Origin: Obelidium mucronatum
Taxonomy: Eukaryota > Chytridiomycota > Chytridiomycetes > Chytridiales > Chytriomycetaceae
Length of the DNA stretch: 64,000 bases
Assembly: GCA_025765595.1 (NCBI GenBank)
Contig: JAIVFH010000061.1
Location: forward strand, 153,561 to 217,560
Reading direction: 5' to 3'
Under the pieces are notes generated by a model. The model made no database searches. It was not told where the DNA came from and worked only from the letters and a program-made list of their open reading frames with translations. Both the position numbers and the translations under genes were made by a program. This document shows, piece by piece, positions 1 to 11,701 of the stretch (the stretch's first letter is position 1; every line of letters begins with the position of its first letter).

Positions 1-688
1 GGTTCCACTCATAGTCCCGATGTTCTAAACGAACTGACAATTCGTATATTCCGTGCACAGATAGTTCGAGTTCTGATTCATAGATTCTGCTGTGTTCGTA
101 AACATGACTCGAAGTTGGAGAGGTAGACGGCAGTCTGCATTGCCTTAAACTCTGACGAAAATGTGTTGTTTTACTTGATGCCGAAAGAATTAAATCATCT
201 GGAGGGAACAGCGAAGGAACCATTTGGTACCGCTCCCAATGACCAGGTCCAAGATTATTTCTGGGTTGGACCTGAGAGGATTCTCCGTCTGGTCAACCAA
301 TTGATCACGAAATTGGGAAAAAATACTGACCACAGCTACTATAGTAAAGCTTGTTGGTGTGCTATTGGCAGAGGGAAAGAGTCCGAATGACGAGGCATTG
401 GCAGTGAAGATGAAATCTGTCAGATTGGTCCGAACTCTTAAAAAGTCCAAATCAACGCGTTTCAAAGTATAAGATGTGCCACAGATAGTACACGTACCGG
501 CATGGCTTGATTCGGTCCATCTGATAGATCGGTTTGTCGGACAGACTGGATGTGTTGTCTGTTTGGGTCTTTGCCTCAAAAACTTTGACATCCGGCCTTG
601 TGACATAAATATGCCAAAGCGGAAACGCGAAAGCGGATGCTAGAAATATCGCGAAGGCGATGTGCTTTGTGGAGACTGATTTGGTCAT
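1..688 (-). CDS. 5' part of an unrecognised membrane-anchored protein (runs off the left edge)
   Basis: A start at 688 gives a short basic N-terminus and one hydrophobic anchor (residues about 9-26, FAIFLASAFAFPLW), followed by a polar stretch. A good GTACGT donor follows at about 497. Downstream on the same strand two more protein-like open stretches are seen, one around 190-340 and one from about 178 to the window edge in the frame of exon 1. The exons are therefore split by two or three introns that I could not join with confidence; a splice acceptor (CCCTCCAG) precedes the last piece. The anchor followed directly by a lumenal-looking region loosely recalls GPI-transamidase subunits such as PIG-S, but no diagnostic motif is seen. 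Function unknown; the protein is truncated by the window. Confidence 0.35.
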
Positions 689-1325
689 ATATATATACGC
701 AAAATATATGTTTTCAAGTCCAATTGGTTCACTTTACATAAGATCTACGATGGTTTGAGACAGGGTCAGTTTTAAACTATGAAATCACAAAAATGGGCTA
801 CATATTATCACAAGAGGGGAGAGTTGTTGTTTCAAGACTTGTTGTCCCATTGTCAATCAGCATGGCTATGAAAACAACAGCACCGCCATAAACAGCGTAT
901 ACTATCATAACATGTCTTAAATCTTTCGAACTGCTCGCTTTGACTTATTTTGGAAGCAGGCTGGCTCACATTCTTGAAAAGACCTCTCGGCATCCCTATA
1001 GCCTTGGTTCGTCTACGAATAAAACGGTTTAAACGCCCAAACAACTTTAACTTGTTTTCAAGTGCGCCAACTGTTCGAATCCGGTTCGAATCGCTTGTGG
1101 CTGTGTTTTTTAATCGACAAGGAAAAGTTCACATGGTCAGCAGGGGAAAAGAAACTCCATCAATCCAGCAAAAAGCATTACATCTTATATTTCATTTCAT
1201 TGAATCTCATTCAGTCGGTATAGTGCAATGTCTCTCGTTCGTGTGAAAGTGGCTGTGCGGCGGCTTGCCGCCTTCCAAAATTGGTGTGTCCAAAAGTGAA
1301 GACACCCACATCAATTTGACAGTCT
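689..1325. other. Intergenic, no confident gene
   Basis: Between two divergent genes. A minus-strand open frame (about 853-1130, no ATG at its start, arginine/lysine-rich then cysteine-rich at the end) is the only protein-like signal. It could be a terminal exon of a small gene but has no recognisable domain. AT-rich sequence with TATATATA at 689-697 lies just upstream of the minus-strand start at 688. Confidence 0.4.
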
Positions 1326-2113
1326 ATGGTTTCTTTTATCAAATCTGCTTTTGCCGTCTCGTCTGTTGTCCTTGTCTCTGCACATGGATTTTTGGTAAAA
1401 CCGCCCAGCCTCGCAGAGCTTCAAGCTGGCGGAGTCGACCCTGACACCTTCCCAGAGATTTCTCGCGCAGTTGTTCAAAGTACGAATCAAACCGAGCAGG
1501 CTTCCCCAAGATACTATCTCCAATATGTAGGTTCAACCGAAAATGAATGTGCAGATGATTTGAATATTTTTTTCTTTGATTGAATATTTTTTTTTGTCCC
1601 TAGTACGTTATTCAGCAAGGCTACGATTGGTACGGATTCGACGTGTGGTCATTCGAGGAAGCGACTCTTGAACAATGCGCCTATAACGCATGGTACCATG
1701 ATCTCAATATCTTCACCTTCAATGCGTACAACCGCAAGTGCTACCTCAAGTTCCCCACTGAAGTAAACGGCGCTGCAATGCTTGTAACTGGAAGCGACTT
1801 GGTTGGTTGGGATTTGGATTTCCCTTACCACTTTGACACTGTCTCGTTCCACGGGTACCCACCAAAAACGTGCGATTATTACTGCACAATCGACGGGTAC
1901 CCTGACAAGGGGTTCCCACCCTGTATGGCCTATAACTATGAAGACCATTCCAAGGGCTGTTACTTGAAGCATCCATACCGTAGTGCTGATTGGGTTTATG
2001 CTGGGGCTGTTGGATACGATTGGGCAGACGGTTACAAGAGTGTCGGAAACTCAAAACGCATTGAAATAGATGAAAGCAAGATGAATCTCATCAGAGAGCG
2101 TCCAAAGCAATAA
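1326..2113 (+). CDS. Secreted PAN/Apple-like cysteine-rich protein (diverged member)
   Basis: Two exons, 1326-1526 and 1604-2113 (phase 0; donor GTAGGT, acceptor CCCTAG), giving 236 residues. The N-terminus is a classic signal peptide ending SA, so the mature protein would start with His (HGFLVKPPS). The body holds two similar half-modules: YDWYGFD...C..N...FTFN...KCYLKFP, and TCDYYC...PPCMAYNYED..GCYLKHP. The Cys spacing and the CYLK motif resemble PAN/Apple folds, which bind carbohydrate or protein. It is clearly paralogous to the three tandem genes at 8.9-12.3 kb. Predicted extracellular or wall-associated; the ligand is unknown. The N-terminal mature His recalls copper enzymes of the LPMO type, but the rest is not an LPMO. 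Confidence 0.75.
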
Positions 2114-2193
2114 GTGAGCTTGGATTCATCAAATAAAAAACCATTCAATACAGCACTTTACTGAAATAGATGATATATACCTCACGTTTTTTT

Positions 2194-3925
2194 TTATTGT
2201 GATGTCAACAATGAATTATTAAAAAACAGTTTGCAGCTCGGAAACTGATACCAATACAATTCATTTGTATCATGCACTTTGACTTGATCAAAATACCCAA
2301 ACAACTTCACCAATCCTTCAAAGATGCTCGAGTCGTTCATGGATACCCCTCGCATGGCTACATCGTCTGCATACTGTCGCACTCGCTCTGCCGCTCTTTT
2401 GCGGATCATAATGCTTCCACTCAGTTTCCTGTCCTCGCAGTCACGGAATAAGACAATACTAGCCTCTCTGAAAGCCCCCAACCGTCCATGAATAAGTCTC
2501 TCGCTATTTAAATACACTCCAGGACTCAGAATCCACACCCATTCATACGAGTTCCCACCAAGAAGCTCACGGGACGCAGCCACCTTGAGAGCACCACCAA
2601 GTCCCACACTAGCCCCCGAAAATTGCGTCTGACGAAAATAATCCGCCTGATGAAACGTGTTTGCATAATCCACACGCGTTCGTTCCTCCACGTCCCCCAC
2701 TTTCACAGCCGCATGACTCATGGATAAAATCGCAACCCGCTGATACATTGCATTCGCGTTCCGAATATCTCCCCACCTCTCCCACGAGTCTGGAAACACG
2801 GGGACAAGCACAATCCCGGCATCACCAGAAGAACTGGCCGCCTCCCTCATCAGCCGCACCTGCAACCCACGCAACTCAACAAGCCGTTCCTGAAACAGCT
2901 TATAAACTTCCTCGCCAGCGTTTCCATACTTTTCATGCCAAAACTTGTAATGAAACCCTTGCGTCAAGTTTGTTGATTTGCTCACAGTCACCATGTTGTT
3001 TTGTTGGTAGTCAAACCAAGTGATGTTTGTGGTTTCGTTGAAGTAGGTTGTAATCAAGCTTTGTTCCATGTGTTTGTTGTAGGGCTCTGTTGACGCTAGA
3101 TCCACCATGGCGTTGAAATCGCGGACACGTGGTTCAAAGAGGAATAACCCGACATTCAGTTCATTGTTGCAGCAGTCTTTACAGCCTCCGAAAAATACGA
3201 CCGTGTTTGCGGGCTTTTTTGAGTCCTTCAGGGTTTGGAATAGGGTGGGTATTGGGTTCGTTCGAATATGGAATAAATCGGCATCAATGCTAAGGATACT
3301 CGAATATACATTCTCGAGACGCCACATTTGGAGCTTTGTGTGTACAAATTCGTATTGGTGACCCTTTTGGGTTGGGCTGACACCCTTGATTTGGAGTGGT
3401 GGGACCACGAGAAGTCGGGCACCGAGAGAAAGTAAAGTCTGGCGAATGTGGTGGGGGATTAGAGGAGTGATCATGACAACGTATTCAGTGTCGTCGGGGA
3501 GTTTGTGGTGGTGGTTGTAGAGGTATGTTTGCAAGGTTGCGCCAAAGGAATACCAGTCTAGTTCTCTTGTTTCTGGGTTGAGTGCGGAAGGGGAAGATGC
3601 GAGAAGCGTCATGATTGCGTTTTTCTTGAGGGGCCGCGTTGTTGGGGGTGGGATAAATAGAAACTCTGAGGGCTGTTGAAGCAAGGTTAAGGCATGAAAG
3701 TAGAAAACAATAATGTAGCATACATACCAAATGCTTTTTCCAGCCAGGAGACTTTCGAAATAGGAATCCATACGGTGTGAGAGACGTTGGCTCCATGGAA
3801 AACCATAGAATAGTAAGCAATGTCAACGCAAAGAGCACGGCTTGTGCTCTTTTCGAAGTATTCACAGCCGCACGAAAGACAGCTTTCCAGTATCGGACAG
3901 CCAATAGACTCAATTGAATAAGCAT
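2194..3925 (-). CDS. Type II membrane glycosyltransferase, GT8-like
   Basis: Exons 3925-3728 and 3672-2194 (phase 0) give 558 residues. A single signal anchor (AQAVLFALTLLTILWFSM, about residues 27-44) follows a short cytosolic tail, typical of Golgi enzymes. The catalytic region has the order of glycogenin-like GT8 enzymes: EYVVMITP, then LLVVPP, KLQMWRLE, the DxD metal motif in SIDADLF, NVGLFLF, and GFHYKFWHEKY near the acceptor site. The C-terminal 190 residues (YANTFHQADYF, SYEWVWILSPGVYLNS) look like a second, degenerate GT34-like domain lacking its DxD; that is an inference. It is paralogous to the gene at 50.2 kb, which shares the domain order and the same intron phase. Donor and acceptor sugars are unknown. 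Confidence 0.8.
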
Positions 3926-4298
3926 AACTTTGCTTAATCGTTTCTCTTTTTTTTGTTTAGTTGGTTGGCGGGACAGCAGTTCCCGCCCAGTTGAAGCCCA
4001 TCATCTTGTTTGACTTGATTGGGGCACTTTCACGTAATCATATATAAGGCCAATTCAATAGAGAAAATCAAACTTTTGCGTCATTCTCTTTGCACCGAAA
4101 ACAATATAATCGTAATTTAGAATCATGGAGTATCAAGGATTATCCACGAACTGCGTTGAATCTTTCGATTTTACTGTCGAGAGATAGCGTCGAGACAGTG
4201 GAAAATTGACACATCGATTTCTCGTGGTGTCCTTATTTGGCGGTTATCAATTAAAAATAAATAAATAAAAAATAAAAAATTAATACATAAAAATAAAG
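3926..4298. promoter_or_regulatory. Divergent intergenic region
   Basis: This 370-bp stretch separates the minus-strand glycosyltransferase from plus-strand VPS11. It contains a TATATAAG box near 4039 and long A-rich runs just upstream of the VPS11 start (4250-4298). No coding signal is seen on either strand. Confidence 0.35.
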
Positions 4299-7200
4299 AT
4301 GGAACGACCGCCGTCATTCGTATCTTGTTCGTTAGTACCACGCGACCAGCAAAGCAGCAGCAGCGGGAGCATTTCACTTCTTGCGTCTTCACACAAGGGA
4401 ACATTGTTTTTGTGCAGTTCAAGTGGGGTTTTGTCTCTGGTGGGGCACTCGCCATCGTTGGACCAAGTATTTCGATGGCAGCCGCATGAAGCATCGCTGG
4501 TGCAACTCGTACAGCACCGCAATGTATTGTGCACCGTCGGGGTGAGTCGGGGGGGTATAAATTTGAATGGTATTGGAGTGCTTTGCCAACTGCAAAAACA
4601 AAAATCAAAACCCAGGACGATGCCTCTGGCGTGCCGATACTCAAGCTGTGGAATCTCGACAAGAGCGACAAGGACACGGGGATCCCGCTGCTCATCCGGT
4701 CTTTTACGATCCAAGTCAAGAACAAAGTGTTTCCGGTAAGAAAGTTCTTTACAGAAATCTTTTATTTAATCAAAAAACGCACAGGTCACCGCGCTCGCGG
4801 CCACGGACGCGTTTTCGCAGATCGCCGTCGGGCTCGAGAACGGCGTCGTGCTGCTCGCGCGCGGCGACCTGGCGAATGCAACGCGCGCAAGCAGCCACTT
4901 TGGCGTTTTGTTCGAGGCCGAGTCGCGCGTGGCGGCGCTCGGCTTTGGCGGCGCGCGGCTGTTTGCCGCGACGGCGGCCGCTGTGTTTGCGTTCGACACG
5001 GCGCTCGACGCGGCGGCGGCGTCTAAAGAAGTATTCTTTTTTCTTTTTCTTTTGTTTTTTCTTTTCTTTTTTTTTTTTTTCTTTCTTTTTCTTTTCTTTT
5101 TCTTTTCTTATTCTTATTCTTTTCTTTCTTTTCTTTTAATTTGATGACAAGATCAAACTCGACGCCGTCGGCGCGGACCCGCGCTGCGCAATCGTCACTC
5201 CGCCAGGCGACCCGTGCGCTGCAATGGTCGTGGCAAGAACTGACGGCATCTACTTTTACGACTGCAACGGCCGTGGCGCGTGTTTCATGATTGATGGTTT
5301 GTCGGATCCAACTCTGCATTCGTTGTTCTTCTTTTTCATATATTCTTTTATCTATCCAGGCGAAAAAACTCTCATCCAGTGGTTCAAAAAGTATCTGGTC
5401 GTTGTATCGCGTCCACCTGCTCATCAGAGGCGACAAGGACACGGGAATACTGCTACATCTTCTCTTCTTGCGTCTGTTTCTGCCATTTCAAACAACCATC
5501 AACGTCGATCTTCTTCTGAATTCGATGATGATGATGATGAATTCGATCATTTACAGAAACTGGGAACTATTTTGACTATATATGATTTGCGATGCAAATT
5601 GATTGCTTTTCAAGGCTCTTTTGAGGGTCTTTCTGGTTCTGGCTCTGGTGCTGCGAGAGTTGGTGGTGGTATTTTGAGTGTGGCTACCGAATGGGATGAA
5701 CTCTTTGTTTTGACTGCTGATCAAAAGGTTTTTTTATATCCGCCGAAGGCGGTGCCTCACGCCGACGTGTCTTTTCTTTGTTTCCTACTTTCTTCTTCGC
5801 CCCTGGCATGCGCCGAAGGCGTAACTTTCTTTTCCATTTCTTCCTTTTACCGCCGTAGGCGGTGTTTCCGTTTCCTTTTTTTTGCTACTTTGCTTCCTTC
5901 CACACATGTAACCACATACATCCATCCAGACGTATTAACCATACAACATGTAGATCTACCGCCTCGAAGAAAAAGACATGTCCACCAAACTTGAACTTCT
6001 CTATTCGAAAAACATGTATACTTTAGCACTGTCCCTCATATCTTCTCCACCAAACAGCGTCCTACCTTACCCCACAACATCCTCTAAACCCAAGAACCCA
6101 GACGACTCTCAAAGCTCCATATCCATCCTCTCCCCAACAACACCATCAAACAGACCAGCCCTCGACCCCGAATCCAAATCCCACAAAAACGAAATCCACA
6201 AACGATACGCCGACCACCTCTACAACAACTCAGAATTCTCCCAAGCAATGACCCAATACCTGCACACAATCGGCCACCTCGAACCCAGCTACGTCATCCG
6301 CAAATACTTAGACGCCCAACGAATCCACCTCCTCGTAACCTACCTCCAACGCCTACATAACAACAACAACAACCACGCCTCCAAAAACCACCCAAACCTG
6401 GCCACCCCCGACCACACAACCCTCCTCATCAACTGCTACACAAAACTCAACGCCAGCAGCGAATTAGACGCGTTCCTACGCCGCGAAGACGTTGTTTTTG
6501 ACGTGGACACGGCGATCCGCGTGTGCCGGTCCGCCGGGTTCTACACGCACGCGCTGTACTTGGCAGACCGGTTCGGCGTGCATGAATGGTACCTCCACGT
6601 GATGGTTGAAGATTTGGGACGGTATGAAGAGACTGTGGGGTATATCATGGGGTTAGCGCCGCGTGAGATGGAAGCGTGTTTGAGGCGGTATGGGCATGTT
6701 TTGGTGCGTGAGATGGTTGGAGCGATGGTGGATGTGTTGGTTGTGTTGTGTACGACTGAGAGGAGGGTTGGGGATGAGGAGGATAGTAGTACGAATAGTT
6801 TGGTTTTGGGGGCTGCTGGTGGTGGTGGTGGTGGTGGTGGTGTTGGAGGGGGGGAGGAAGATGATTCAATGAGTAGTAGTGCGGTGTTGAAGCATGGGAT
6901 GGGTGGGATGGTGTTGATGGGAAGTAACAAGAAACGGCAAAATGCGGCGGTGGGGGATGATGGAGGAGGAGGAAAAGATGTCATTAAGGAGGAAGAGACC
7001 ACGCGGGTTCCCTTTGCTGAGGATTTTATACACTTGTTTGTAGATATGGATGAATGGTGTGTTGTATTTCTGGAGAGGGTGATTGAAATTCGATGGGGGA
7101 TCGCGTTTGATGGCAAGTTGCCTGGCGGTGGTGGCGGTAGTACCAAGAAGGAAGTGATTGTGATGGATGAAGGTGATGAAGCGAGTTTGAATGTTATTTG

Positions 7201-8388
7201 CAACACGCTTCTGGAAATGTATTTGAGTTTGTCGAGGAGTAGTAGTGGGGAAGTGGAAGGTGAGGAAAGAGTAGATGGAGGCGATGTGGATAAAACAATG
7301 GAACTGAGACGGTTGAAGGCGCTTCGATTATTGCAACATCCAAAGGTTTGATATTTGGTGTTTTTTTTCCTTCTTCTTAATCCAATATTCGCACACAGAC
7401 AAAGTACGATATGCAGCATGCTTTGATTCTCTGTCAAATCCACAAGTACCAGCCTGGAGTCATGTGTTTGTACGAGAAAATGCACATGTACAAGGAGATT
7501 GTAGAACACTACATGTCGAATGATGAATATACATTTGTCTTGGAATCATGTTTGAAATTCGGGTAAGAATTACAACGTTTTTGGAATCTCGTTCTGATCC
7601 CCCATTCAGGACCCATGACCCATCTCTCTGGAAAATCACGCTTTCCTATTTCGCTGAACGAAGCACGTCATCCACAACAGGATCTGAATCCGGCGAAACA
7701 GAGCTCTCCTTCCTCTTGACTGAAATCGATAAACGAAACCTCATGTCCCCCTTGCAAGTCCTCCAAATCCTCTCCCAACACCCTGCCACCGTGACGATTG
7801 GAATGATAAAGCCATACCTCTTGGCGAAAATCAATGCCGAAAAGAAGCAAGCGGCCGAAAACGCGCGGTTGATTGCATCATTCCAACAGGAAACCAAACA
7901 CATGAGGACGCTGATTCATGATTTGAAGACGAAACCTGTGGTGTTCCAAAACAGCAAGTGTAGCTTGTGCGCTGAACTGTTGGACTTGCCGAGTGTTCAT
8001 TTCTTGTGTAAACACAGTTATCACGCTCGGTGTGTGAGTAATAATAACGGGAACGCGGTAAACGATGCGGCGGGCGCAGTGGACGCGAAGGATGTTGAGA
8101 AGGAATGTCCGATTTGTGCGCCTGAACACAAGATTGTCGAGAATCTGGCGAAAGCGCAGTTGGAGCATGGAGGTCGGCATGATGTGTTTCTGAAAAAGGT
8201 TGAGTCTGTTTTTTTATTTTATTTTTTTTATCTGTGTGAGCGTATTGTATTGTGAGTTTTATATTAATCTTCTGGTTCCTGTTTTGTACCCCCTCCGTTT
8301 TTTAAAGCTTGAGAGTAGGAAAGAGGATCGATTCGCAGTAGTTGCAGAGTATTTTGGCAAAGACTTGTTTTCAGCAAAGAGACTTTGA
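4299..8388 (+). CDS. VPS11: Vacuolar sorting protein 11 (CORVET/HOPS core subunit, RING finger)
   Basis: Nine exons: 4299-4541, 4616-4735, 4785-5030, 5152-5296, 5360-5727, 5954-7345, 7399-7562, 7610-8198, 8308-8388; about 1115 residues with all phases closing. Known family role: core of the HOPS and CORVET tethering complexes for endosome/vacuole fusion and part of their E3-like modules. Seen here: an N-terminal beta-propeller-like half (VPILKLWNLDKS, TDAFSQIAVGLENG, DGIYFYD), an alpha-solenoid (YADHLYNNSEFSQAMTQYLH, then IHKYQPGVMCLYEKM), and a C-terminal RING (CSLCAELL, C-x-H-x2-H-x2-C, CPIC). It is longer than usual because of Gly/Ser/Glu-rich insertions at about 6770-7000 and 7120-7300. 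Intron 3 is a long polypyrimidine tract, and intron 5 (226 nt) carries palindromic repeats. Exon 3 is strikingly GC-rich. Confidence 0.93.
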
Positions 8389-8917
8389 CGGAATAGTAAA
8401 AGTGATTCAATTATGTTGGTTTTTATTCTTCTTTTCACCGGCAAGCGACATTGTTATGTCATGAACTTGTAAAGGAACTGATCTTGTGAGTATCGTAACA
8501 GTGGATCAAGAGCGTATCTTCTTTTGCCTGCTTTGTTAACGAATTTGGCATCCCTTGCCCGTTCTATTGGTTTACAGAGAGTTCCTGTGAATGCGATACC
8601 CTGACGAACTAAATCCCACTTTGCATGTATTCGTTTTAAAGCATACTGTCAAATCAACCGATGGAGACTTGCCTGGTGCGGTTTAGAGTGTTTTTTTTAG
8701 TTTCCATTCGAGAACGTATATTGATATAATCTGTGCAACTTTTTAAGAACATATATTGAATACATTCAATTTATAACCTTTTTTTTATTCTTTGCTTTAA
8801 AAACGTTAAAACCCTTTGCAAAAAACTTAATAAATTTTCGAAACTGCTTTTCAACCGTTGGTAAAAAACTGTTCCTACTCATCGCAGCAATCCCTTCTAA
8901 TAGCATCATTGTCATGG
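8389..8917. other. Intergenic, no gene seen
   Basis: AT-rich sequence between VPS11 and the first tandem secreted-protein gene. The right end (from about 8750) is the start of the duplicated unit (ATTGAATACATTCAATTTAT, a near-palindrome also present near 9870 and 11585), probably 3' flanking sequence of the minus-strand gene. Confidence 0.5.
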
Positions 8918-9502
8918 CTATACCTCTGTCACGACTCCTGCCCACACACCAGGACCTGAGCGGTCGGGGTACTTCAAATAGCAAGATCCTCCCGCATAGA
9001 CACTGACAAGGCAAGGCAGGAGTTTCCTAAATCCTTCCGGCTGGCAGTAGATCTTGCAAGTCGATTCAGGTACCCCATGGATTTGATTTTGCCCCACGTC
9101 AAATGACCCAGGGAAATCAGCTTGATAAGTAACTTCACTGTTTGTAATACGCATCTGAACGTCTGCGTATTCAGGGCCCTTGAAAAAACACTTGCCGGTT
9201 TTCGAGTGCCAAGTGAAGATACGATGGCCTGCTTTGTATGTTTTGTCGCCGCAAGCTGCATAGCTGGAGGCATAATCTGATCCAGCATCCCATCCCCACC
9301 AATCGTATCCTTCGATGGCAATATACTTGGGCGTCAATTGAGCTCTTCCATCGCGGTCAGCCAAGAGGGCTGAAGTAGTACCATTGCCAGTATTGGCGTC
9401 CAATTCAAGAGCTTGCGTTGTGGCAGCGGGGATGGCGATAGCAAGCGTAAGACTTGCGAATGCAGTGAGAGCAACTGCAAGGTGATTCATAGAGACTCTC
9501 AT
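8918..9502 (-). CDS. Secreted PAN/Apple-like protein, tandem copy A
   Basis: Single exon, 194 residues. A signal peptide (about residues 1-23, ending AIAIPAA) is followed by a short Thr/Asn-rich linker and a two-part cysteine module: GYDWWGWDAGSDY...C...IFTWHSKTGKCFFKGP, then TCKIYC...LPCLVSVYAGGSCYLKYP. It is nearly identical to copies B and C. Relative to them the second Cys loop is altered (the RKLL stretch replaces the NWELPP/NLPP type), and it has an extra NQ before IHGVPE. Predicted extracellular, wall- or ligand-binding; the target is unknown. The promoter shares the duplicated upstream block, so co-regulation with its neighbours is likely. Confidence 0.8.
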   Translation of the reverse strand: MRVSMNHLAVALTAFASLTLAIAIPAATTQALELDANTGNGTTSALLADRDGRAQLTPKYIAIEGYDWWGWDAGSDYASSYAACGDKTYKAGHRIFTWHSKTGKCFFKGPEYADVQMRITNSEVTYQADFPGSFDVGQNQIHGVPESTCKIYCQPEGFRKLLPCLVSVYAGGSCYLKYPDRSGPGVWAGVVTEV

Positions 9503-9984
9503 CTTAAAGTTTTACTTTTTTCAAGTCTGTTGTTTTTGATAACAATTGCAGCGAACAACGCGATATTTATATCGAATGGCTGCGCTCAGCCCCACTCGAC
9601 TGCGTAGTCCAGTGACGTGTGGCTGATTCTGCACGATGAACATTTTTTGTGCCCAATTTTTCGGGATCAGCTCAAAAGTCTGCAATTTTTTTAGGCCTCG
9701 ATTTTTTTAGAGTGTTCAAGTTTTTTTAGGGCTCAATTTTGTGATTTTTTTCTATGAACATTTTTCGCACTGCCTCACTAGCTGCAATTGGCTTTCTCCC
9801 TTTTGTTTCTTTTTCTTCCGGCGCAGTTTTTTCATGTTTGTCGTTATCTTTGACCTTTAGAGCATATATTGAATACATTCAATTTATAACCTTCTTCTTT
9901 ATTCTTTGCTTTAAAAACGTTAAAACCTTTGTAAAAAACTTAAATTTTCGAAACTGCTTTTTCACCGTTGGTAAAAAACGGCTC
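9503..9984. promoter_or_regulatory. Duplicated promoter block between copies A and B
   Basis: Holds the upstream region of copy A: ATATTTATAT near 9563, then the conserved GACTGCGTAGTCC palindrome-like box near 9599. Next come T-runs and the distal block whose right part matches the 3' end of the broken gene at 12627. No intact ORF of its own. Confidence 0.5.
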
Positions 9985-10653
9985 CTACCAATCGCAGCAT
10001 TCCACTATAATAGGATCATTGCCGCAGCAGCGACGGATTCCACATTTGCATGGCCGTGGTTGTCTCTCCTGAAACTCTGTCACGACTCCAGCCCACACAC
10101 TAGGACCTGAGCGGTTGGGGTACTTCAAATAGCAAGATTCTCCCGCATAGACACTGACAAGGCAAGGCGGGAGGTTCCTGTCTGGAACTCCTTCCGGCTT
10201 GCAGTAGTCCTTGCAAGTCGATTCAGGAACCCCATGGATTTGACCCACGTCAAATGACCCCGTGAAATCAGCTTCATAAGTAAGGTCACTGTTTGTAATA
10301 CGCATCTGAACATCTGCATATGCAGGGCCCTTGAAAAAACACTTGCCAGTTTTCGAGTGCCAAGTGAAGATACGATGGCCTGCTTTGTATGTTTTGTAGC
10401 CGCAAGCTGCATAGTTGGAGGCATAATCTGATCCAGCATCCCATCCCCACCAATCGAATCCTTCATAGGCAAAATACTTGGGTGTCTTTTGAACTCCCCC
10501 ATCGCGGTCAGCCAAGAGGGCTGAAGTAGTACCGTTGCCAGTATTGGCGTCCAATTCAAGAGCTTGCGTTGTGGCAGCGGGGATGGCGATAGCAAGCGTA
10601 ATACTTGCGAATGCCGTGATAGCAACTGCAAGGCAATTCATAGAGATTCTCAT
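9985..10653 (-). CDS. Secreted PAN/Apple-like protein, tandem copy B
   Basis: Single exon, 222 residues, with the same signal peptide and two Cys modules as copies A and C (GFDWWGWDAGSDY, IFTWHSKTGKCFFKGP, CLVSVYAGESCYLKYP). It differs from them by a C-terminal extension of about 25 residues that is Cys-rich (CKCGIRRCCGNDPIIVECC). In copies A and C a stop codon is met earlier, so the extension is either ancestral and lost in the others or newly gained by stop loss. Extracellular; the ligand is unknown. Confidence 0.8.
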   Translation of the reverse strand: MRISMNCLAVAITAFASITLAIAIPAATTQALELDANTGNGTTSALLADRDGGVQKTPKYFAYEGFDWWGWDAGSDYASNYAACGYKTYKAGHRIFTWHSKTGKCFFKGPAYADVQMRITNSDLTYEADFTGSFDVGQIHGVPESTCKDYCKPEGVPDRNLPPCLVSVYAGESCYLKYPNRSGPSVWAGVVTEFQERQPRPCKCGIRRCCGNDPIIVECCDW

Positions 10654-11701
10654 CTTTAAGGTTTACTTTTTTCAATTTGAGAACAATTGCAGCGAATTTT
10701 TGTATCGAATGGCTGCGCTCAGCCCCACTCGACTGCGTAGTCCAGTGACGCGTGGCTGATTCTGCATGATGAACATTTTTTGTGCTCAATTTTTCGGGAT
10801 CAGCTCAAAAGTTTGCAATTTGGGAGGGGCATGTGAGGGGCACTGGAATACGCAAATGGCATGTTTAAATCAGTTCCCCTAACAACCAAAACCAGTTCGC
10901 TCAGCCAGTCACAATCAAATTATTGAATCTGAAATCGCTTCGCACTGAGTGTACAAATAAGAGTCAGTGTGCTGGTGCTGGAACTGAACTGTCATACAAA
11001 CCAACAGCATTCAGAAACCAACAGCACAAACGCGACAATTCCTAATATCAAGCCACTAATTCGCGTTGATGAGTTTTCGTGTCTTTAAATGCCGCCGCTT
11101 CGGTTCTTGTCACTTGATCCAAACCCTGACTGTCACCGCACTCACTGGATTCTCCAGAGCGTCATGAAAGGAAAATAAATGCATTAGCAAGGCGTTGGAC
11201 TGTTAAATTCTTCTATTTTTGTTGGGTTTATTAATTCTTCTATTTGCGTTGGACTGATTAATTCTTCTAATTTATTTATTTTTTGTGCTATATACTCTTA
11301 AATAAAGTTCTATTTGCAATACTCTCTTTTAGTTTCATTCTTCATTTTTAGATCTTTCTTCTGTTTTGCTCTATTTTTTTGAATCTTGATCTTGATTCGA
11401 AAGGAAAGGTGTGTCCACCGAATAGGAGCCCAATTTTGTGATTTTTTACTATGAACATTTTTCGCACTGCCTCACAAGCTGCAATTGGCTTTAACCCTCC
11501 TTTTGTTTCTTTTTCTTCCGGCGCAGTTTTTTCATGCGTTATCTTTGAATAATATGCTCTAAACGCAAAGATCAATATATTATATTGAATACATTCAATT
11601 TACTTCTTCCTTTATTCTTTGCTTTAAAAACGTTAAAACCCTTTGTAAAAAACTTATATTTTCGAAACTGCTTTTTCACCGTTGGTAAAAAACCGTTCCT
11701 A
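10654..11701. other. Copy B upstream region plus 600-bp unit-specific insertion
   Basis: The first 150 bp is the shared promoter block (again containing GACTGCGTAGTCC). 10820-11430 has no counterpart in the other two units; it is AT-rich with short direct repeats such as TTAATTCTTCTATTT at 11212-11270 and no coding signal. 11430-11555 is the shared distal block. Confidence 0.5.

Noticed and set aside
1326..2113. LPMO (AA9/AA10) enzyme
   Set aside because: Only the mature N-terminal His fits. The body is a PAN-like Cys module without the second copper His or the LPMO core.
6541..7509. Ser/Pro-rich minus-strand protein
   Set aside because: Antisense shadow of VPS11 exons 6 and 7; it has no conserved motif, while the sense strand does.
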